A stretch of 64,000 nucleotides of DNA. It comes from Mangifera indica (Eukaryota > Streptophyta > Magnoliopsida > Sapindales > Anacardiaceae). Made by a program: the position numbers and the translations under genes. Shown one piece after another: positions 24,301 through 38,674 of this stretch. The notes under the pieces were generated by a model. It had not been told where the DNA came from and ran no database searches. It saw only the letters and a program-made list of their open reading frames with translations. The first letter of the stretch is position 1. Each line of letters starts with the position of its first letter. The DNA lies in assembly GCF_011075055.1 (NCBI RefSeq), contig NW_025401096.1:992001-1056000 (forward strand). Reading direction: 5' to 3'.

Positions 24301-26469
24301 GGCCTTTATATTTTAAAGGGCCGACCCGGCCCGAAGGCCCATTATTGTTTGGGCCTCGGGCCCGACCCGACCTGACTCATTAGCCCAATGGGCCGAGCTG
24401 GAGTCGGCCCGGCTCGGCCCATTGACGTCTCTGGTTTTCATGAAATACATGCATGGTATAATAGAAATGATTAATTAAATTTTGGAATAAGGATGATTAT
24501 TATATGATTATGTTTTATGTATAATGGTATCCTCAGAAAAATCCAAATTATTGTTAAGATATTGTCTATTTTGAATAGATTATCTTATCAAAATTTTGCT
24601 TTTAGGTTTTATACCCAAAATAAGTCTTAATAGTTTATGGTTCATATGCTATTTCACAAATCTTTTGTTGGCATCCCAAACAATGTGGGATGTCTATATA
24701 TATTATTCAATATCTTTTTCGTACTTTTTTTTGTGAGATTTGCATAGGAGTGTAATATGATCTGTCATTAGATGATTTTAAATTAGAAATAAAATAAACA
24801 ATTAAATCACTTGATTATATGATAATATATCATTTTATTTATTCCTATTAATATCCACCACTTATTTATGTAATATTACTCTTCCATGATTAGGAAAATA
24901 ATAACGCTTCAATTGATTCATCAAACTTAGTTGTGCTAGCCAACCATATACAAGTATCAATAATTGTAACACTCATAGGTATGTCTCAAATAAATTTATG
25001 TTATTTTATATATGTTTAAGGTTATGAATGTATGTTGTATAATTAGCTTGACAAAATTTGACACAATTTATTAATCCGGTATAAAAAAAAATTGAGTTAG
25101 GGTTATAATTTTTAACACAAAAAGTAATTTGGGTTAGGGTCGGGTTGACCCTTAAAAATTGGGTTAGATTAGGATTGACATGAAACCAAATCGAATCGAT
25201 ATAAACTAATCCAAAAATTTTAAACAGAATATTGCATGACATATTAACAGCAAAAAATTTTCAATAACTTCTATTTTTTTATCATTTGACAGAAAGAATT
25301 TCAATCCACAAAATTTATATTCTTTAATTTGAATCAATAAAAAAATTGGCATTATATCACCAAATACCAAATCTACATCATCCAAAGATATTCACTTTAA
25401 TCTAATAACTCTTTTTGGCATACTTGTAAAAAACTATTTATTGTTTATTTGTTTTGATAATGTATTATAACTGCTACTAATTTGAACTTATTATATTTGG
25501 TGTTTCATATTTGTGTATTTGTTAATGGTTTTAATATTTATGTCAGTCACATTTAATCATATAAATTGAAAATAAAATTTCTTAAATATTTGATTAGTAG
25601 TTGTTAATTTCGTTGATTATCAATTGTATTATTTTGAAGCTAAAGTTGTAAACTTATTTAGATTCTTGATTATAATATTATGTTTTTTTATCTTTATAAT
25701 TTATCATATAAATAGACAATAAATAAACTATTAGTATAAACTTGAAATAAAACAATTGAGTTTTGACAAAACAATGTTTCATGAGAAAATGTCTTTTTTT
25801 TTTTTTAGCAAATCTTGTCATTACATATTGTGCTTTAACATAATTTTATTTATTACATAGTTTCAGTTAATTCGAATCAAATCAAATCAATTTGAAAATT
25901 TTTTTTGTTCGTTTTAAGATTAAAAAATTTGACATGATTCTATTTTAGATCAGATTTAAGTTTAAATTATTTGGTATAAAATCTGAATTAACACCGTATA
26001 AACACAACTTAATGACATCAACTACTAGGTCTAGGTATAAGTTAAGAATTTATTTAAGTATTAAATGGAGCCGACATGGGGGCGTTATAGTTCTTATAGC
26101 CTTGTTTTATGTTTATGTTGTATTAAGACTACTTATAATTTCTGATTTTTATGATTAGACCTTTTTGTTTTTGTTTTTTTATCTTTTGTATGTTTCCGCT
26201 TAATATTAATGAAAAGTAATTTCGTAATTTTGTAAGTTAAGGTTTTAATGCTTGATGTAACGCGAAAGTGTTACATTATTGAAATTAAAAAATCGATAAA
26301 ATTATATGTATAAAAAATATATATAATTTGTATATAAATAATAAGATTTTATTATATAATTAAATATTTTTTTATTTTAATATAAAATTATCTATCATAT
26401 GATAATATATTATTATTTGTAGTTAAAATTATGTATATTATTTGTACATATAATATTATTTATAAAATC

Positions 26470-26578
26470 AATAAAACTATATATATATTTATTTTAGGTA
26501 CACAAATATATACACAGTTATATGTCTTTATATTATTAAGTATTTTAAATTAAAGATAAAATAATATCTAATCGTATG

Positions 26579-26651
<73 letters not shown>

Positions 26652-26690
26652 GTATATAAAATACAAACATATAATATTATTTTTATAAAA
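26470..26690. mobile_element. AT-rich MITE copy expanded by an internal (AT)n tract
   Basis: Both ends match the ~170-bp MITE family (caataaaactatatatatat on the left, tacaaacatataatatta on the right). The centre carries a ~66-bp pure (AT)n run at 26582-26648 that other copies lack. Confidence 0.6.
26582..26648. repeat. (AT)n microsatellite, ~67 bp
   Basis: Uninterrupted dinucleotide run within the MITE at 26470-26690. Confidence 0.95.
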
Positions 26691-27506
26691 TATTTAAAAT
26701 TAAAAATTAGGAAAGGAAAAACCCAAATGGATATTATGAATGTAATGATGAAGATTGAGATGGTTTTGAGAGTCGTGGGTTGCGGCCTGTGGGGGCATTG
26801 GGCCCTAAGTTTTCTTTCTTTTACTTTTCGCCTTACTTTTTTAAGCTTCTCGGCCCTCTCCCCCCTATACTTCGGCTTTTGTAAATTTTAAAATTATCTC
26901 TTTTCCTCTAAAAAGGAAAAAGATTAAAAAAAAAGAGAGAGAGAGAGAAGAAGAATGTTACTATTGTTTTAAAACTTGATAGTTTTTTAATTCTATAAAT
27001 TTAGAAAATTGCCTTTAATTCTATATAATCATGAGAGTATATGATAACCTCTTAGTTTAATTATCAAAATCCTATAGTGTATTCCTACAAATGCTTCTTA
27101 GATAGGGTTGGATTTGATCTCAACCGAGTTAATTTGAATCCACAATTTAAATTGAACGAGTCAACTTTGGGTTAGAGTTTAAATTCGATAACTTAATTTA
27201 AGATTAACTTGTTTGTCCCTTCAATAATATTGATTAATCTATTAGTGACATTATTTATTCTTCTGGTGACGCTGTTCACCTTGATGAGAGTTCTTAAACT
27301 AACTTAAATAAACTCAAGTTAAATATTACAAATTCAATAAGAACTTAAACTAACCTTAGACTTGACTCAACTTTGATCAAATCTACCTATATTCCTACAA
27401 ATTGTTGGTTTTACAAGAGTTCCAATTTGAATTCGAGTTTGTAAAAAAATTCAGGAATTCATAGATTATTAAAAACAAAAACAAAAAATATGCAATATAT
27501 TTTTTA

Positions 27507-28325
27507 GGCCAAAGGACTATCTCCCACCAAAGTATCTTTTTATCTCAGTTTCCACCCCTTAATTTTGAAATTTTCATTTATCCACTCATGAGCAGTTAAA
27601 GTTAACGAAACTCTACCCTTAAAATTTTATTTCTTTTTCCCCCAAAACTCTAAATACTAACAATTTTACCGATAGACCAAGTTTTAAAAAATGACATTCC
27701 CCCCCTCTCCCTCAAGGATTAGTTTTCAAACTCCGACGTCATCTTCAGTGCTTCTTTGATGGCATCCCCTTTTTGTTCCTCCGACGGTTGCTCTCTTATC
27801 ATCTCCCCCTTCGACTGGCAGTCTTAAACCCAACAAGAGACAATGTTTTGTTAGAAAAAACGAAACATCGTCTCCCCAACGAAGACGAGATCTCGTCTTC
27901 CCTGATAAAGACAAGATCTCTCATCTTTATCGAATCTTGTCTTCATCTTATTTTTGGCATCAGTTGATATCGTCTAAGTTTTCAAATAAGAGAAGCTCGG
28001 CCGCCAAGGGGAGAGAAGACATCAAGAGATATTCGTTGCCGAAGATGATGTCAGATTTGGTGTCGGAGATATGGAAACTAAACTCTATGGAGGAATGTCA
28101 TTTTTTAAAACTTGGGTTATAGGGAAACTTTTAGTTTTAAAAGTTTGGGAGGAGGGGAAAGGAGATTAAATTTTATTTTATTTTTAATATTACAGATAAA
28201 ATAACGATTTTGCCTCTAAAACCATTAATTTTAACCACCCATGGATAAGTGTTTAGGATTTTCAAAGTTAAGAGGTAGGGACTTGAGATAAAAAGATACT
28301 TTGGGTTGGAATAAGTCCTTTGGCC
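27507..28325. mobile_element. Mutator-like foldback element, copy 1
   Basis: An 819-bp element with ~43-bp terminal inverted repeats: ggccaaaggactatctccca on the left against ggccaaaggacttattccaa in reverse complement on the right, both followed by aaagtatctttttatctca. The flanking 9-mers tatttttta and tttttttta agree at 8 of 9, fitting the 9-bp duplication made by Mutator-like elements. The short ORFs inside (27726-28122) match the inverted interior of other copies and are not genes. Confidence 0.75.
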
Positions 28326-30087
28326 TTTTTTTTAATTATATTTACAATAAGCAATATTATGTGTATTCAGTTTTAAATATCTAATTGGATATTCAAATTA
28401 TACGTCATTATATGATTTAGTATTATTTGATTTTTAATTTAAAATCCTCTAATCATATAATGAATATATTAATTGAATATTCAATTAAATATTCAAAATT
28501 GGGTGCATATAGTTTTATTATTTAAGAATATAAAAACGGACCAAATTAAAAAAAAAGAAGCTTCAGTATTTCTCTTTATTATACATTTCCCTAATCCAAT
28601 CGAAAATTTTGTTTATTATTATTATTTTTTTTTTTTTTGAAAGAATAAAAAGGGAAATTTTGATGGCACCAACATGTTTTGATGTAAAGCAAGAAGCAAA
28701 GTGACTGAGCCAATCCTATTATGAAGCATGCATAACAATAACATAAAAAAGAGATTCCCCAGTAAGAAACATTGCATGATAATTCCGAAGCATGTAAAAA
28801 ATTATAAAGCACATGTGTTGCACGCCCGTGATTCCACAAGAGCCTAGGGTTGGGATTCCTTTGGATGTCTAAGTTTCTTACTTTGGGTAGGGTTAGATCT
28901 GAATCAAATTAATTTGGTCTTGATTGAGTCAAATCGGCTCAAATTCAACAAATCATCATAATAAAGTCATTGATAGATTCAAGTTCTCCGATAATTTTTT
29001 TCTTCACATACTTCTTCTATAATTTTTCTTCTATTCATCTTTAATTTCTTCTAATTATATGATGATATGTTAGTTTATTTTTACTTATTAAAAAATATTT
29101 GTAGATGAAGTGTTATTCTTTAATTATTATTTTTATAGCTTTGTATCAATAACTTGCCCATCACAATTTTTATTATGCATCTTTTTGTTCTTTACTAGGA
29201 ATGGTATCCAATGGAAAACTAGAACTAATTCACAGAAATTGATGGAGCCCCTCTAGCATGTCGTATATCTCAAGCACAGAACTCACAGAATCCGATTTAT
29301 CTTTTAAATCTTGGTTTGATGAAGAGGAAATGGCCCAATATCATTATTCAATTGCCTTTTTCTTCTATGGGTAAGCCAATCTCCGGGATCATAATTTATA
29401 ATGTTCCGGGTGGATTTGAACTTAACCATACCGAACAATTAATGACTTAAACTCAGCTCAAAGCCAGAAAGATGAACTCAAGATCAAGCTCGACTTAATT
29501 AATGGGTAAACAGTAATATCAAAGAAGACCACAACAAATTATTGAGGAGCAAAAATTACCAAATGAAAAGGCAAAAAAATGAAAAAAAAAAAATCGTGGA
29601 GAATAAAAGAAAAGTAAGATCTTTGGAGAAGAAAATTCCCTTGCAACCACTCAAACTGGGGCTATATTAAAACCTTCAATTTGAATTTAACTCATTTGAA
29701 CCAAAATAGAAAATGATACTGAATCAGCAAAAAAGAAAAATTGTCACAAAAAGATAAATCGTTAAAAAAAACAAAGAGTCTCTGCCGTTGAAAAATAAGA
29801 AAAGAGATCAACAGAGAAGAAAATGTAAGACCACCTAAGAAGAAGATTACCTGACATGCACTCGCAATTAAGTAGTGCTAGAATTTTAACTTGAGTTCAA
29901 TTTATTCGAGCCAAATATAAATTCAAACTTAAGTAGTTCATATCATCCATCCCCAATTGATATAACAACATAGTCAGAAGCTCTAACCAAAATATGAGAA
30001 TAAATTTTAGGTTTGGAATCAACCACATCAGCACCGTCACATCGAATCTCATCAGATCTTCAGTAAAGAGAAGATGGACAAAAAATA
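28326..30087. other. Intergenic region downstream of the ANTH gene
   Basis: No gene supported. It contains a MITE copy at 28350-28520 and tattered dispersed repeats at ~29400-29520 and 29640-29950. Confidence 0.5.
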
Positions 30088-30093
30088 TTTATT
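30088..30093 (-). terminator. Candidate poly(A) signal of the ANTH gene
   Basis: AATAAA on the minus strand ~190 bp after the stop codon at 30282. The segment around it is a small direct duplication (aagatggacaaaaaatat at ~30071 and ~30103). Confidence 0.45.
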
Positions 30094-30281
30094 TCAGTGC
30101 GGAAGATGGACAAAAAATATATATCAACTAATTATTATTACATCTTTTACTATCCACTCAGACAACCCAGACAAGCCATCAACTCAGGCCCCAATGTACC
30201 AATTTTTTGGAACAAAAAATGCCAAAACCAACTGCACCCGAGAAAAATTACTACACATTTCAGAAGCTTCAATGCGTGTCA

Positions 30282-33200
30282 TTACAAAAGACCTGGTGTG
30301 CCAAAAGGATTGGTTGTTTGCGGATGAGCTGCAGGATTCATAGGAAGTGTCCCAAAACTGGTGTCACCGAATGGGTTTGATGGGGTCATCATCATATGTT
30401 GCTGTGGCTGCATCTGCGGCAATGGCTGCAAATGAGGCTGGAAGGTTGGTTGATATGGTCCAAAGGGATTGGTCTGTGGCTGAGACATTGCTGCCATTTG
30501 AACTGAAGGAGGGGGAGCAATTGTGTTCGACATGGAAAATGGATCTTGCACCTCAAATGGATTTGGAGCTGGCGCTCCATAAACAGGCTGTTGCGCTCTA
30601 TATGCCGCTTCATCGTACAAACTGTTCAGCGTCAGGGAGTCCAGTCCACCAGCCTAGCATCAATTGACAACATTAGGAAAATAGACACTTCCCAAGACTT
30701 GATTCGAGCCAAGCCAATTCAAATCCAAACATGGGCTACTCAAACTCAGCTTGAATCTATAATGTCCAGCTTGAGATCTCATTGACGGGATAAACAGTGT
30801 TGCCGGCAAGAGATTTGAGCCAGACTCAAGATTAGTTGTCAAATTGAAACTCCAACTCGAATTTGGCTCGAATCAAACCGAACACTGAACTAAACTGGCT
30901 CAGTTTGGATCAAACCTTATTGCTAATTTTTACAAGTTTGGGTTTAACTAAGGCTTCCTATGGCTATAGAAAAAAAGAATTAATGAATATTTTCAAACTA
31001 AAAAATGCAAAATATTCTAGGTTACACCCACTACTGCAGATTGACAGACTCATGATAATACCACAAGAAGGCCATACCAATTTTCTGTCATTAGCTGCAG
31101 ATATGTCGGTACTTGGTGTGGTGACCAGGGCAAGCTCCCATCCAGTAGGATCGAAATCTTTTGGTTGACCCGACTGTGAATTGAACGTTGGAGTACTAGC
31201 ACCTAAAGGAAAAGGATACTCTTGATGAACATAAAAAGCAACAAAAATTGTAGAAGCACAAGTCGGCAATACTGTTGAGAAAAACAACAATAAATTAGCA
31301 TTACCAAGTTCGGATGGCACTATGGCCAGAGCCAAGGCATTACTGTCCTCAATTGCTGATGCGTCAGGTGCGGCAAAGCTCAATCCCTGATCCCACCAGA
31401 ATGGGTAAACAAAATAAAATGTTATAAAAAATGGTATATTTTGAGAACAAATATACCAAACCCAATATCGATTACCAGCAGATCTGCAGAATCATTGTTG
31501 TTCTGTGGAGGAGGAGGAGATGGAGTAGGAGGTGTAACCTCCATACTAGAGACAGCGACTTCATCCACAGGTTGAGGCACAGGTTCATCACTAGGAATAT
31601 TTGCATCTTCTGAAGGACCTTCATCAGGTCTGTATGTTAGTAGCTGTCAATAATCACAAGTTAGTCTTACAGGAACATACATTCTTAAAACAATACTCGG
31701 GAAAATAAGCATAGAGAACTAGAGTGAGTTAATGGCACTAAGTATCTGCTTCACTATTGTCAAGCCAAAATCAAGAAATCCTCAACATGCATCATTTCTC
31801 AACTTATAATTCCAGTAGTGCAAAAACCCCAGGACGTGTGATTCAATTCCTTCTCATTGAGGGCAACATCATGCTTTTGTTTCACATTGCAAAACTGCCT
31901 GAAGAAACTCTCATCTTCCTCAACTTACCATACTTGTCTCAAATAAATTTATTCCATTTTCAACACTCTTCATCCGCCTCAACTCTCCCTTACTTTAGCC
32001 CTGATCTTCCTTCATATGTTTCTTAATATACCAGCCAGTATTCAACCATAAAATATGGGACACCAGTACCATTTCTTTAGCTTTAATGTAAATGACATCC
32101 TCAATCACATCAGAAAACTGTTCACGTTCTGAGATTTTGACAATTTACACTCATTTCTCACTCACACTCTTAACATTATGCTGCCTTTATTTGTGACTCC
32201 TTTTTGTTCTTGAAAATGATAAAGGTAGTCAGATGCCTATAAATATATAAATAATAATAATAATAGTAATAAAAGGGAAATTAAAGTTGCAAAACACTGT
32301 ATTATATACATCACTAAATTTGTACCTACCAATGGCTCACTAGGAACAGTAACCACCCGGGGTGCCTCCCTTATATACTCTTCCATTGTTGTGAGAAAAG
32401 ACTGTGGTGGCTGGAAAAGGAAAATGAAAAATTAATGGACGTTAATTGCAAAAAGATAACAATGAAAACAAACTATTCTATTGATATTACAGGATCAATA
32501 CCTCTCTCAGAATAGGAAACTGGAAATTCCTAGCAAGTTCCAATCCTCTGCAAATTTCGTAGAAACTAGAAAGACTCCCAGCCTGAAAAACAACTATATA
32601 TTAGGTGGCCATGAACCTAAAAAGTATAATTAATACCATAAGGGTGTATAATAAATTACTTTAATAATTTATCTTTTATTACTGACATTATCTTGTTTGA
32701 TTCGCTAGATAATAAAATATTATAGTAATTTTTTATTACCAATATGACATGATAGGTAATATAGGAATAATTGGATTCCCACATTTTTCTTAGGTATTAA
32801 AAATCACCAAAGTGATTTTATTTTATTTTTTTAAACAATTTTACCGATACTTCATAAATTTAGTTTGACATAGTAATGACATTTAAGCAAAATAATATTT
32901 CAATATTCTTTTATTATTATACATGTCAATTTACCCAAACACAATATTAATTTATACCCATTAATCTTCAAAGCAATCTATTTTTGGAATAATCTTCCAA
33001 TTTTGATAATAAAGATTATCCAAACCACATACCCTAAAAGTATTATCGAAATGCATATGAAGGTTGTCAACTATATAGTCAACTTAATATTAAGGTTAGA
33101 CAAAAGAAATGCACTACATAACCTGCTGGCCAGCTCGTTTGTAGATATCAAGGGCTTTGATAGCTTCATGTCTTGGCATCTCAAAAAACTGCAAGGAAAT

Positions 33201-36200
33201 CAAAGCTTAACAGCAAAGACAAACAGAAAGCATAATAACATCTAGCTAAAACAAAATAATTCTTGCATAATTGACCAATCCAAATTACCTTATCAACAAG
33301 ATTGATGATTCCATCATTAATAGCACAATAAATTTTAAAGCTCTCTTTCAATACCTGAAAATTGTATACTCACAGGGTCAAAAAATCTTGAATAATGTCC
33401 TTAATCAGTTATGCAATTTTTTGTCTCTTTTATTATACATCTTCTACCATGAAGAATACTTCTTTACGCTACTATTGATTAATGATTTAATAAACAAATA
33501 AGTACATTACAAATAAATGCTAGAGAAAACAACAACAATTTTGTTATCTAACAGGCCTAATCACATAAGTACAACAATCTTTATTATCCAAATATTGAAA
33601 GCATTACTTCAAAAATCACACATGTAAGACCATCCCTCTATTTTCATCTCTCCAAAAAGTTCAATTTTCCTTTTTAATTTTTTTTTTTTTTTTGAGTTTT
33701 TAGATTTTCCCAGGAACAGATACGAAGTATTGGATTATGCAATAATCTCTCAATCAATCAGTATATAGGTTAATAACTTGGTCCCACAAAGGAGGACCTT
33801 TTACCTTGGGATCACAGTGGTACACATTCACACAGAGGTACAGGGTGGTATAGAGGCAAATCTTAAGGTGATAAAAAAGGTAAAATTACCTAAAAGGGAA
33901 AAGGATAAAGATAGCATTCATACCAGAGCAAGAGCATACTGTATAACATAATTATGAAGTGCTGAACCTTCTGGCTGCAAAGACAAGAGAAGCATCCTCA
34001 TTTATTCATTCACAAATGCTAAAATGAACAATGAACAGATTCAGACTGCAGAAGTATTGTAACCACAAAGATTTATATCCTTGAGGGGATAATACGAGTA
34101 AGAAATGTCCAAAATGAACAATTATTTAAAAAATAGATAACCATATTCATGAGTATGAGAGAAAATTAGTTATAGAAGATTTAAAATAAGTACCAGGCAA
34201 CCAACAAGACGATGCAACAATTGCTGCAAAGCAGGCAACTGTTCCAACAGTGCTTCACTGTCCAAGTCTCTGGTTCTGCTGTAACCCTACCCATTGAAGA
34301 GAAAAACTGAACTTAATTAACACATAAAAATTAACAAAAGAAAATAAAAACAAACAGAATATTGCAGCTCAAACGCCTGCAATACAATATTTAAAAATGG
34401 TTTAGTATCTTCATATTTTTCATATGTAAAAGTGGATTTAATATATTACTCGAAAATTGTTTCAACTTTAAATAAAAATAGAAAAATGAAAAAAAAAACT
34501 TTTTTTCCCCTTTTTTTTCTTACACTAGTTTCCAAAATTGTATCCAGAACTATTATGAAACCATTTCAACTCAATTCAATCAAATGCAATTCATAAATTT
34601 TTTCTGCCCCCTAGTTTCCAAAAAAAAAGCATTTAAATTATATACCAAATAGGTCCTTAGCATCATATATCCAACTGATGCTTTCTTACATCTTCAGATA
34701 ACTGATACTTTCTTATTAATAAAAGCCAAATTTCACCTAAAAAATTAGAACAGAAAATAATTCCAGATTACATCATAAACAATAAATCAACAACATATTG
34801 GTCAAAGTTATAACTGACTCTAGAATTTAACTTGACAACTTCCTTTTCTCAAATGCTAATACCGTGTTTGAATAACAATTGTGGTAAGGCAAGAAAGCAA
34901 TAACAGAGGGACACAAAGACTTTAAGTATCCTGGGGAAAATAAGTGGGAAAAAGGATAAAATGATTGGTTTAGAATTAAAGGCTTAATCTTTTAATAGCA
35001 GCAATAGGATAGAATATTTATACCGCTATAAATTTATGAGAAGTGAGAACCTTCTACATTAAATTTAAGATGAAATACACTGCTCATCGGCTCACGTATT
35101 AGGTATATCAATAATGTAACCACAAGCTACTTTCATTTTAGTCCAAAATAAAGACACCAAATTTCATGTTCTCTTACAAAGAAAACTTTAAATTGTGCAG
35201 GATTCTAGATAAAGAAGCACAGAGTTACAATTCTCATAAAATAAAACACATACATTCACCTATATCATTAACTAAGATGGGTAAGCTCCAAATTTAGATT
35301 TCTCTTGGATTTTTCAAACTATAATCTGGGATAGGACTTTCTTAGAGGTTTTTTCTTTTCCAAGGCCAACGCAGTTGCTATTCATGTAGGTTTATTATTA
35401 AAGATTGATTGAACTGTTGCAAATTGAGGTAAAATAATACTAAGACCATGAAGTCCTATGAAACTATTTTTCATTCAAAATTCTAGCACAAATTAGAAAG
35501 CACATGTCATCAAAAGCCCCAGCAGTTAACAACGCAGGCTACTCGGTATCACATGTTGCTCAAAAGACAAAAAGAAGCAGTGCATTAAACAAGTTTACTC
35601 CAATAAGAATCCACGTCATTTCAAGGGTATTAAATCTAGCACCGAATGAGACGTACTTTCAAAAGCACTTAATTTAGTGATGTTTTGCAAAAACCACTTT
35701 CTCATGATTAACAACCTAATATATAACCATTACCACCAAAAGAGAGAAATGTAATTAAAGAGTGCAATGGTTGAAACTCCACCGATAATAATAATAATAA
35801 TAATAACAATAACAATAAGATGAGCATCACCCTTGGAAGCCAAGGACAGTGTCACACAATGTACTATAAGTATCCAAGGAGTAAAATACACAATAAAATA
35901 GTTTTCTTTGTTTCAAAGGAAAAAGGAATATATCAAACTTCCAAAAATCAAATTCTACGACAGTTACAACCATCAAAATATAACTCTAGAAATTGAACAC
36001 AAAATTCACAGATGTGAGCAACTTTATACGATGTATAAAACTGACAACTAAAAACAGATACTAACCCCACATTTAAGCAGTCAATTAAAATCAAATTTGT
36101 CAATAACATTCACTAAGTCTACATTTCCTGTTCATTCCCAGGCACATGTTATCATCATAACTTTTATTCGCTTGTGATTTCCCATTTCAACAAAAGTTAA

Positions 36201-38494
36201 ATTTTCAATCATGAAGGGAATGCACCTTATCCTCCCCTTGGGCAGGTTTTGGAAGACGTTCAGCTTCGATGTCATACTTTAGAACCCTGAAACATTCAAG
36301 TCGTTCCTCCAAAAAAAGTGCATATGTACGTACCCATGCAGAGCAATCCCAGGCTGAACATATATTAAGTATTAATTCAAGAATTCTCCTCTTTATAAAT
36401 AAGCAAAACACACCACACATGTATTTTTGTTCATTTATATGATGCCAGCACATCCAACAGACAAAAATTTGTAATGGCCCAAGACAAGTGAAAAAGATGG
36501 ACAAGGGCATCAAAATACCAATTGGACTCGAATCATCTTTGAAATTAGAAAGTTGGAGAATGCGTCCTCTCTGTTGGAAATTCAGCAGCTCTTCTCGGAA
36601 AGTAGGATCACCCTCCCTCAAAGTTCTATGGACGACTATCAGTGTCTTTAATGCAACCTGTTGAACAACCCAACCAAAAAAAAAAAAAAAAGATTACTAA
36701 TAATATGTAATGATAATACAAGCATTTTTTTTTTTTTTACGTTGAAAGGATTCTAGTTGCAGACAATAATTACAGCCATAAATCAATTTATTTAATCACT
36801 CCATACATAGTAAATTCATGATATGCAACTCATAAAGCAAAAAGCATATGAAAGTAATTAAGATCCATAAAACTTCTGATACAAGGGGGACATGAGATAG
36901 TCTGTACCATCATCCAAGGACCAATGGACAGTCCACTTCTAAAAATTCTACACATCTACTATCACACTTCACATTAGAAAACAAGATAAACAAATTTCAT
37001 GACCTTCACGATAAATATAAAGTAGTTCCACCTGCACTACTATTGACCAAAAGAAAAAACCATATACATCTCTTTGTTCTTTAGGAGCAAGAAAGGGAAA
37101 AAGAAATCATCACTTAGCTTTGACAGGGACCTTTTTTACATGATTAATTAGAATCTTTCACAATAGGAATTCATAAATGGACATCAACCATGACAGAACC
37201 CTCCAAGGATCACGAAGTTAACCACTGATGAAATCTATAGCGCAACATAAACAGATCCAGGTCGATTCCCACTTGCACAAGGACTATGACAGGTGTACGG
37301 TAAGCAAGAGGGCTACTCCTGTCTCCTTGTCACCATTAGATCAAAGGAAATGCCCTTTATGCATTTCCGATCAAAAGCTAATCCATTTTGACTAATAAAA
37401 CACATGCAACCAAAAAGGTTGACCAATAATAATACAAATAGCTTCAATAATTTGAATCTTGCAAATATCACAAATCTTTTATCTAGTCCCGTGGTGAACA
37501 TTATGTTTTCATGAGTCTTGAAATGCATTAATCTAATCTTTCACCCCATCATTTTAGAAATGAAAGAAATCAAATTATCACACCAAAGCTCAAAACATAC
37601 TAACAAAAATATTAAAAACTAAGTTGATCACATGACTAGATTTGAAATCAATGTGTTAATGCAACAAAACTTTGATTATGACCACTGTCATGATCAGTTA
37701 AATTAGACACTTATAATAGTATAATAATTAATAACACATGTTGCAGTTTAAGTTGTCTTCTTCACATCTCCTATACCTATAGGTGAAGCAAAGTGAAAAA
37801 TTAAAAATATACATTAATAAAAAAATCTACACAAATCAAAATTATAAAATAAAATACATCAAATATGTAATAACCAAAATAATTACCGTCCAATTACGCG
37901 TCTTGGCCAATCGACGAGCAAGCGCATGAATGCAATAAGCAACATCTGCTCGAGGCCGAATTGCTGACGTGGCAACCAAGATTTCTGCAAAGAATTTTAC
38001 AATTATCATTAATAATAAAACTATATGTACCAATAAATATAATTTATTCCTACAAACTGAAGTGTTGTGATTGGGTGATGTGATTTGACTAATTTTTCTC
38101 TCAATCACCCAATGTTCATTTAGAATTACTCTATTATTACATCTTTTCAACAAAATCCTCAATAATCGCAAAAGAAGAAAAAAATTAAAACCAAAATAGA
38201 TCCATAAATGAATTAAATTAAAATTAAAACTAAAATTACTCACTCCTAAGGTGTCTCTCTTTGGGTGGACACTCGACGTGGTTGGTAGCTTTGACTATGG
38301 CCACATCCATATCCTAATTATAGCAAAAATCAAGAAAAAAATTCAAATCCGATCTAAAGATTGAGCGAGAAAGTGGATGGGAGAGAGAGGGAGTGAAAAG
38401 ATACCGCATAGTCGCTGTTGACATGAGCGAGACCGACTTTGGTGGAGTCTTTCAGAGCACCATAGGCCTTTCGCCAAGTTTGAAGCGTTCCCAT
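30282..38494 (-). CDS. ANTH-domain clathrin assembly protein (AP180/PICALM1-like)
   Basis: Fifteen exons on the minus strand join in frame into 569 residues: 38494-38405, 38313-38244, 37984-37887, 36657-36519, 36353-36226, 34286-34194, 33974-33924, 33354-33289, 33188-33123, 32582-32502, 32410-32330, 31643-31476, 31386-31305, 31202-31078, 30653-30282. All introns are GT-AG. The N-terminus carries the ANTH phosphoinositide-binding patch (Lys-Ala-Thr-Asn-His at 38-42 and Pro-Pro-Lys-Glu-Arg-His at 46-51), and the ANTH fold runs to ~290. The C-terminal tail has Asp-Leu-Leu near residue 403, one DPF (483) and four NPF motifs (477, 508, 539, 561) that would bind clathrin, AP-2 and EH proteins. It recruits cargo and clathrin at the plasma membrane or TGN. 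Length equals the Arabidopsis PICALM1 pair (At2g01600/At1g14910, ~571 aa as I recall). It appears intact. Confidence 0.95.
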
Positions 38495-38666
38495 TCCAAG
38501 TAGACGGTGTCGTACTGAGCGTGGAGATCGGTTTCTTGTTCAGTTATTACGTGTTCTCGGGGCCTGGTTTCCCTCTCTCAGAGGTAATTTTGATACTGTT
38601 TCCGCAGAATGGAGAGAGAAGAAAACGATTCGATCAAATAAAGGCGAAAAATGTGCTTTCTCTTTT

Positions 38667-38674
38667 TATTTATA
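38667..38674 (-). promoter_or_regulatory. Candidate TATA box of the ANTH gene
   Basis: TATAAATA on the minus strand, ~175 bp upstream of the ATG at 38494, followed by a CT-rich (minus-strand) leader around 38600-38650. Upstream is a poly-T run (38710-38731 on the plus strand). Confidence 0.4.

Larger units (their letters stand above)
21170..24433 (+). mobile_element. hAT-superfamily DNA transposon, near-autonomous
   Basis: The 3264-bp element is flanked by the perfect 8-bp duplication gttttcat (21162-21169 and 24434-24441). Terminal repeats: tagacacgtcaattgagccg on the left against cagagacgtcaatgggccga in reverse complement on the right. Both subterminal regions are GC-rich and full of ggcccg/cccgac words (21195-21345, 24172-24430), a common trait of plant hAT elements where transposase binds. 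It contains one transposase gene with two lesions. It sits inside the pararetrovirus leader, so it inserted after the virus. Confidence 0.95.
24442..27506. other. Intergenic region right of the hAT element
   Basis: The first ~100 bp are probably the continuation of the pararetrovirus leader, because the hAT target duplication joins them to 21161; a weak primer-site-like tggtatc occurs at 24529. The rest is AT-rich without genes. It includes MITE copies (diverged at 24730-24885; 26295-26465; 26470-26690) and a dispersed repeat at ~27108-27400. Confidence 0.5.

Noticed and set aside
25080..25200. Telomere-like gggttag words
   Set aside because: A few scattered gggttagg words without tandem TTTAGGG order; not an interstitial telomere.
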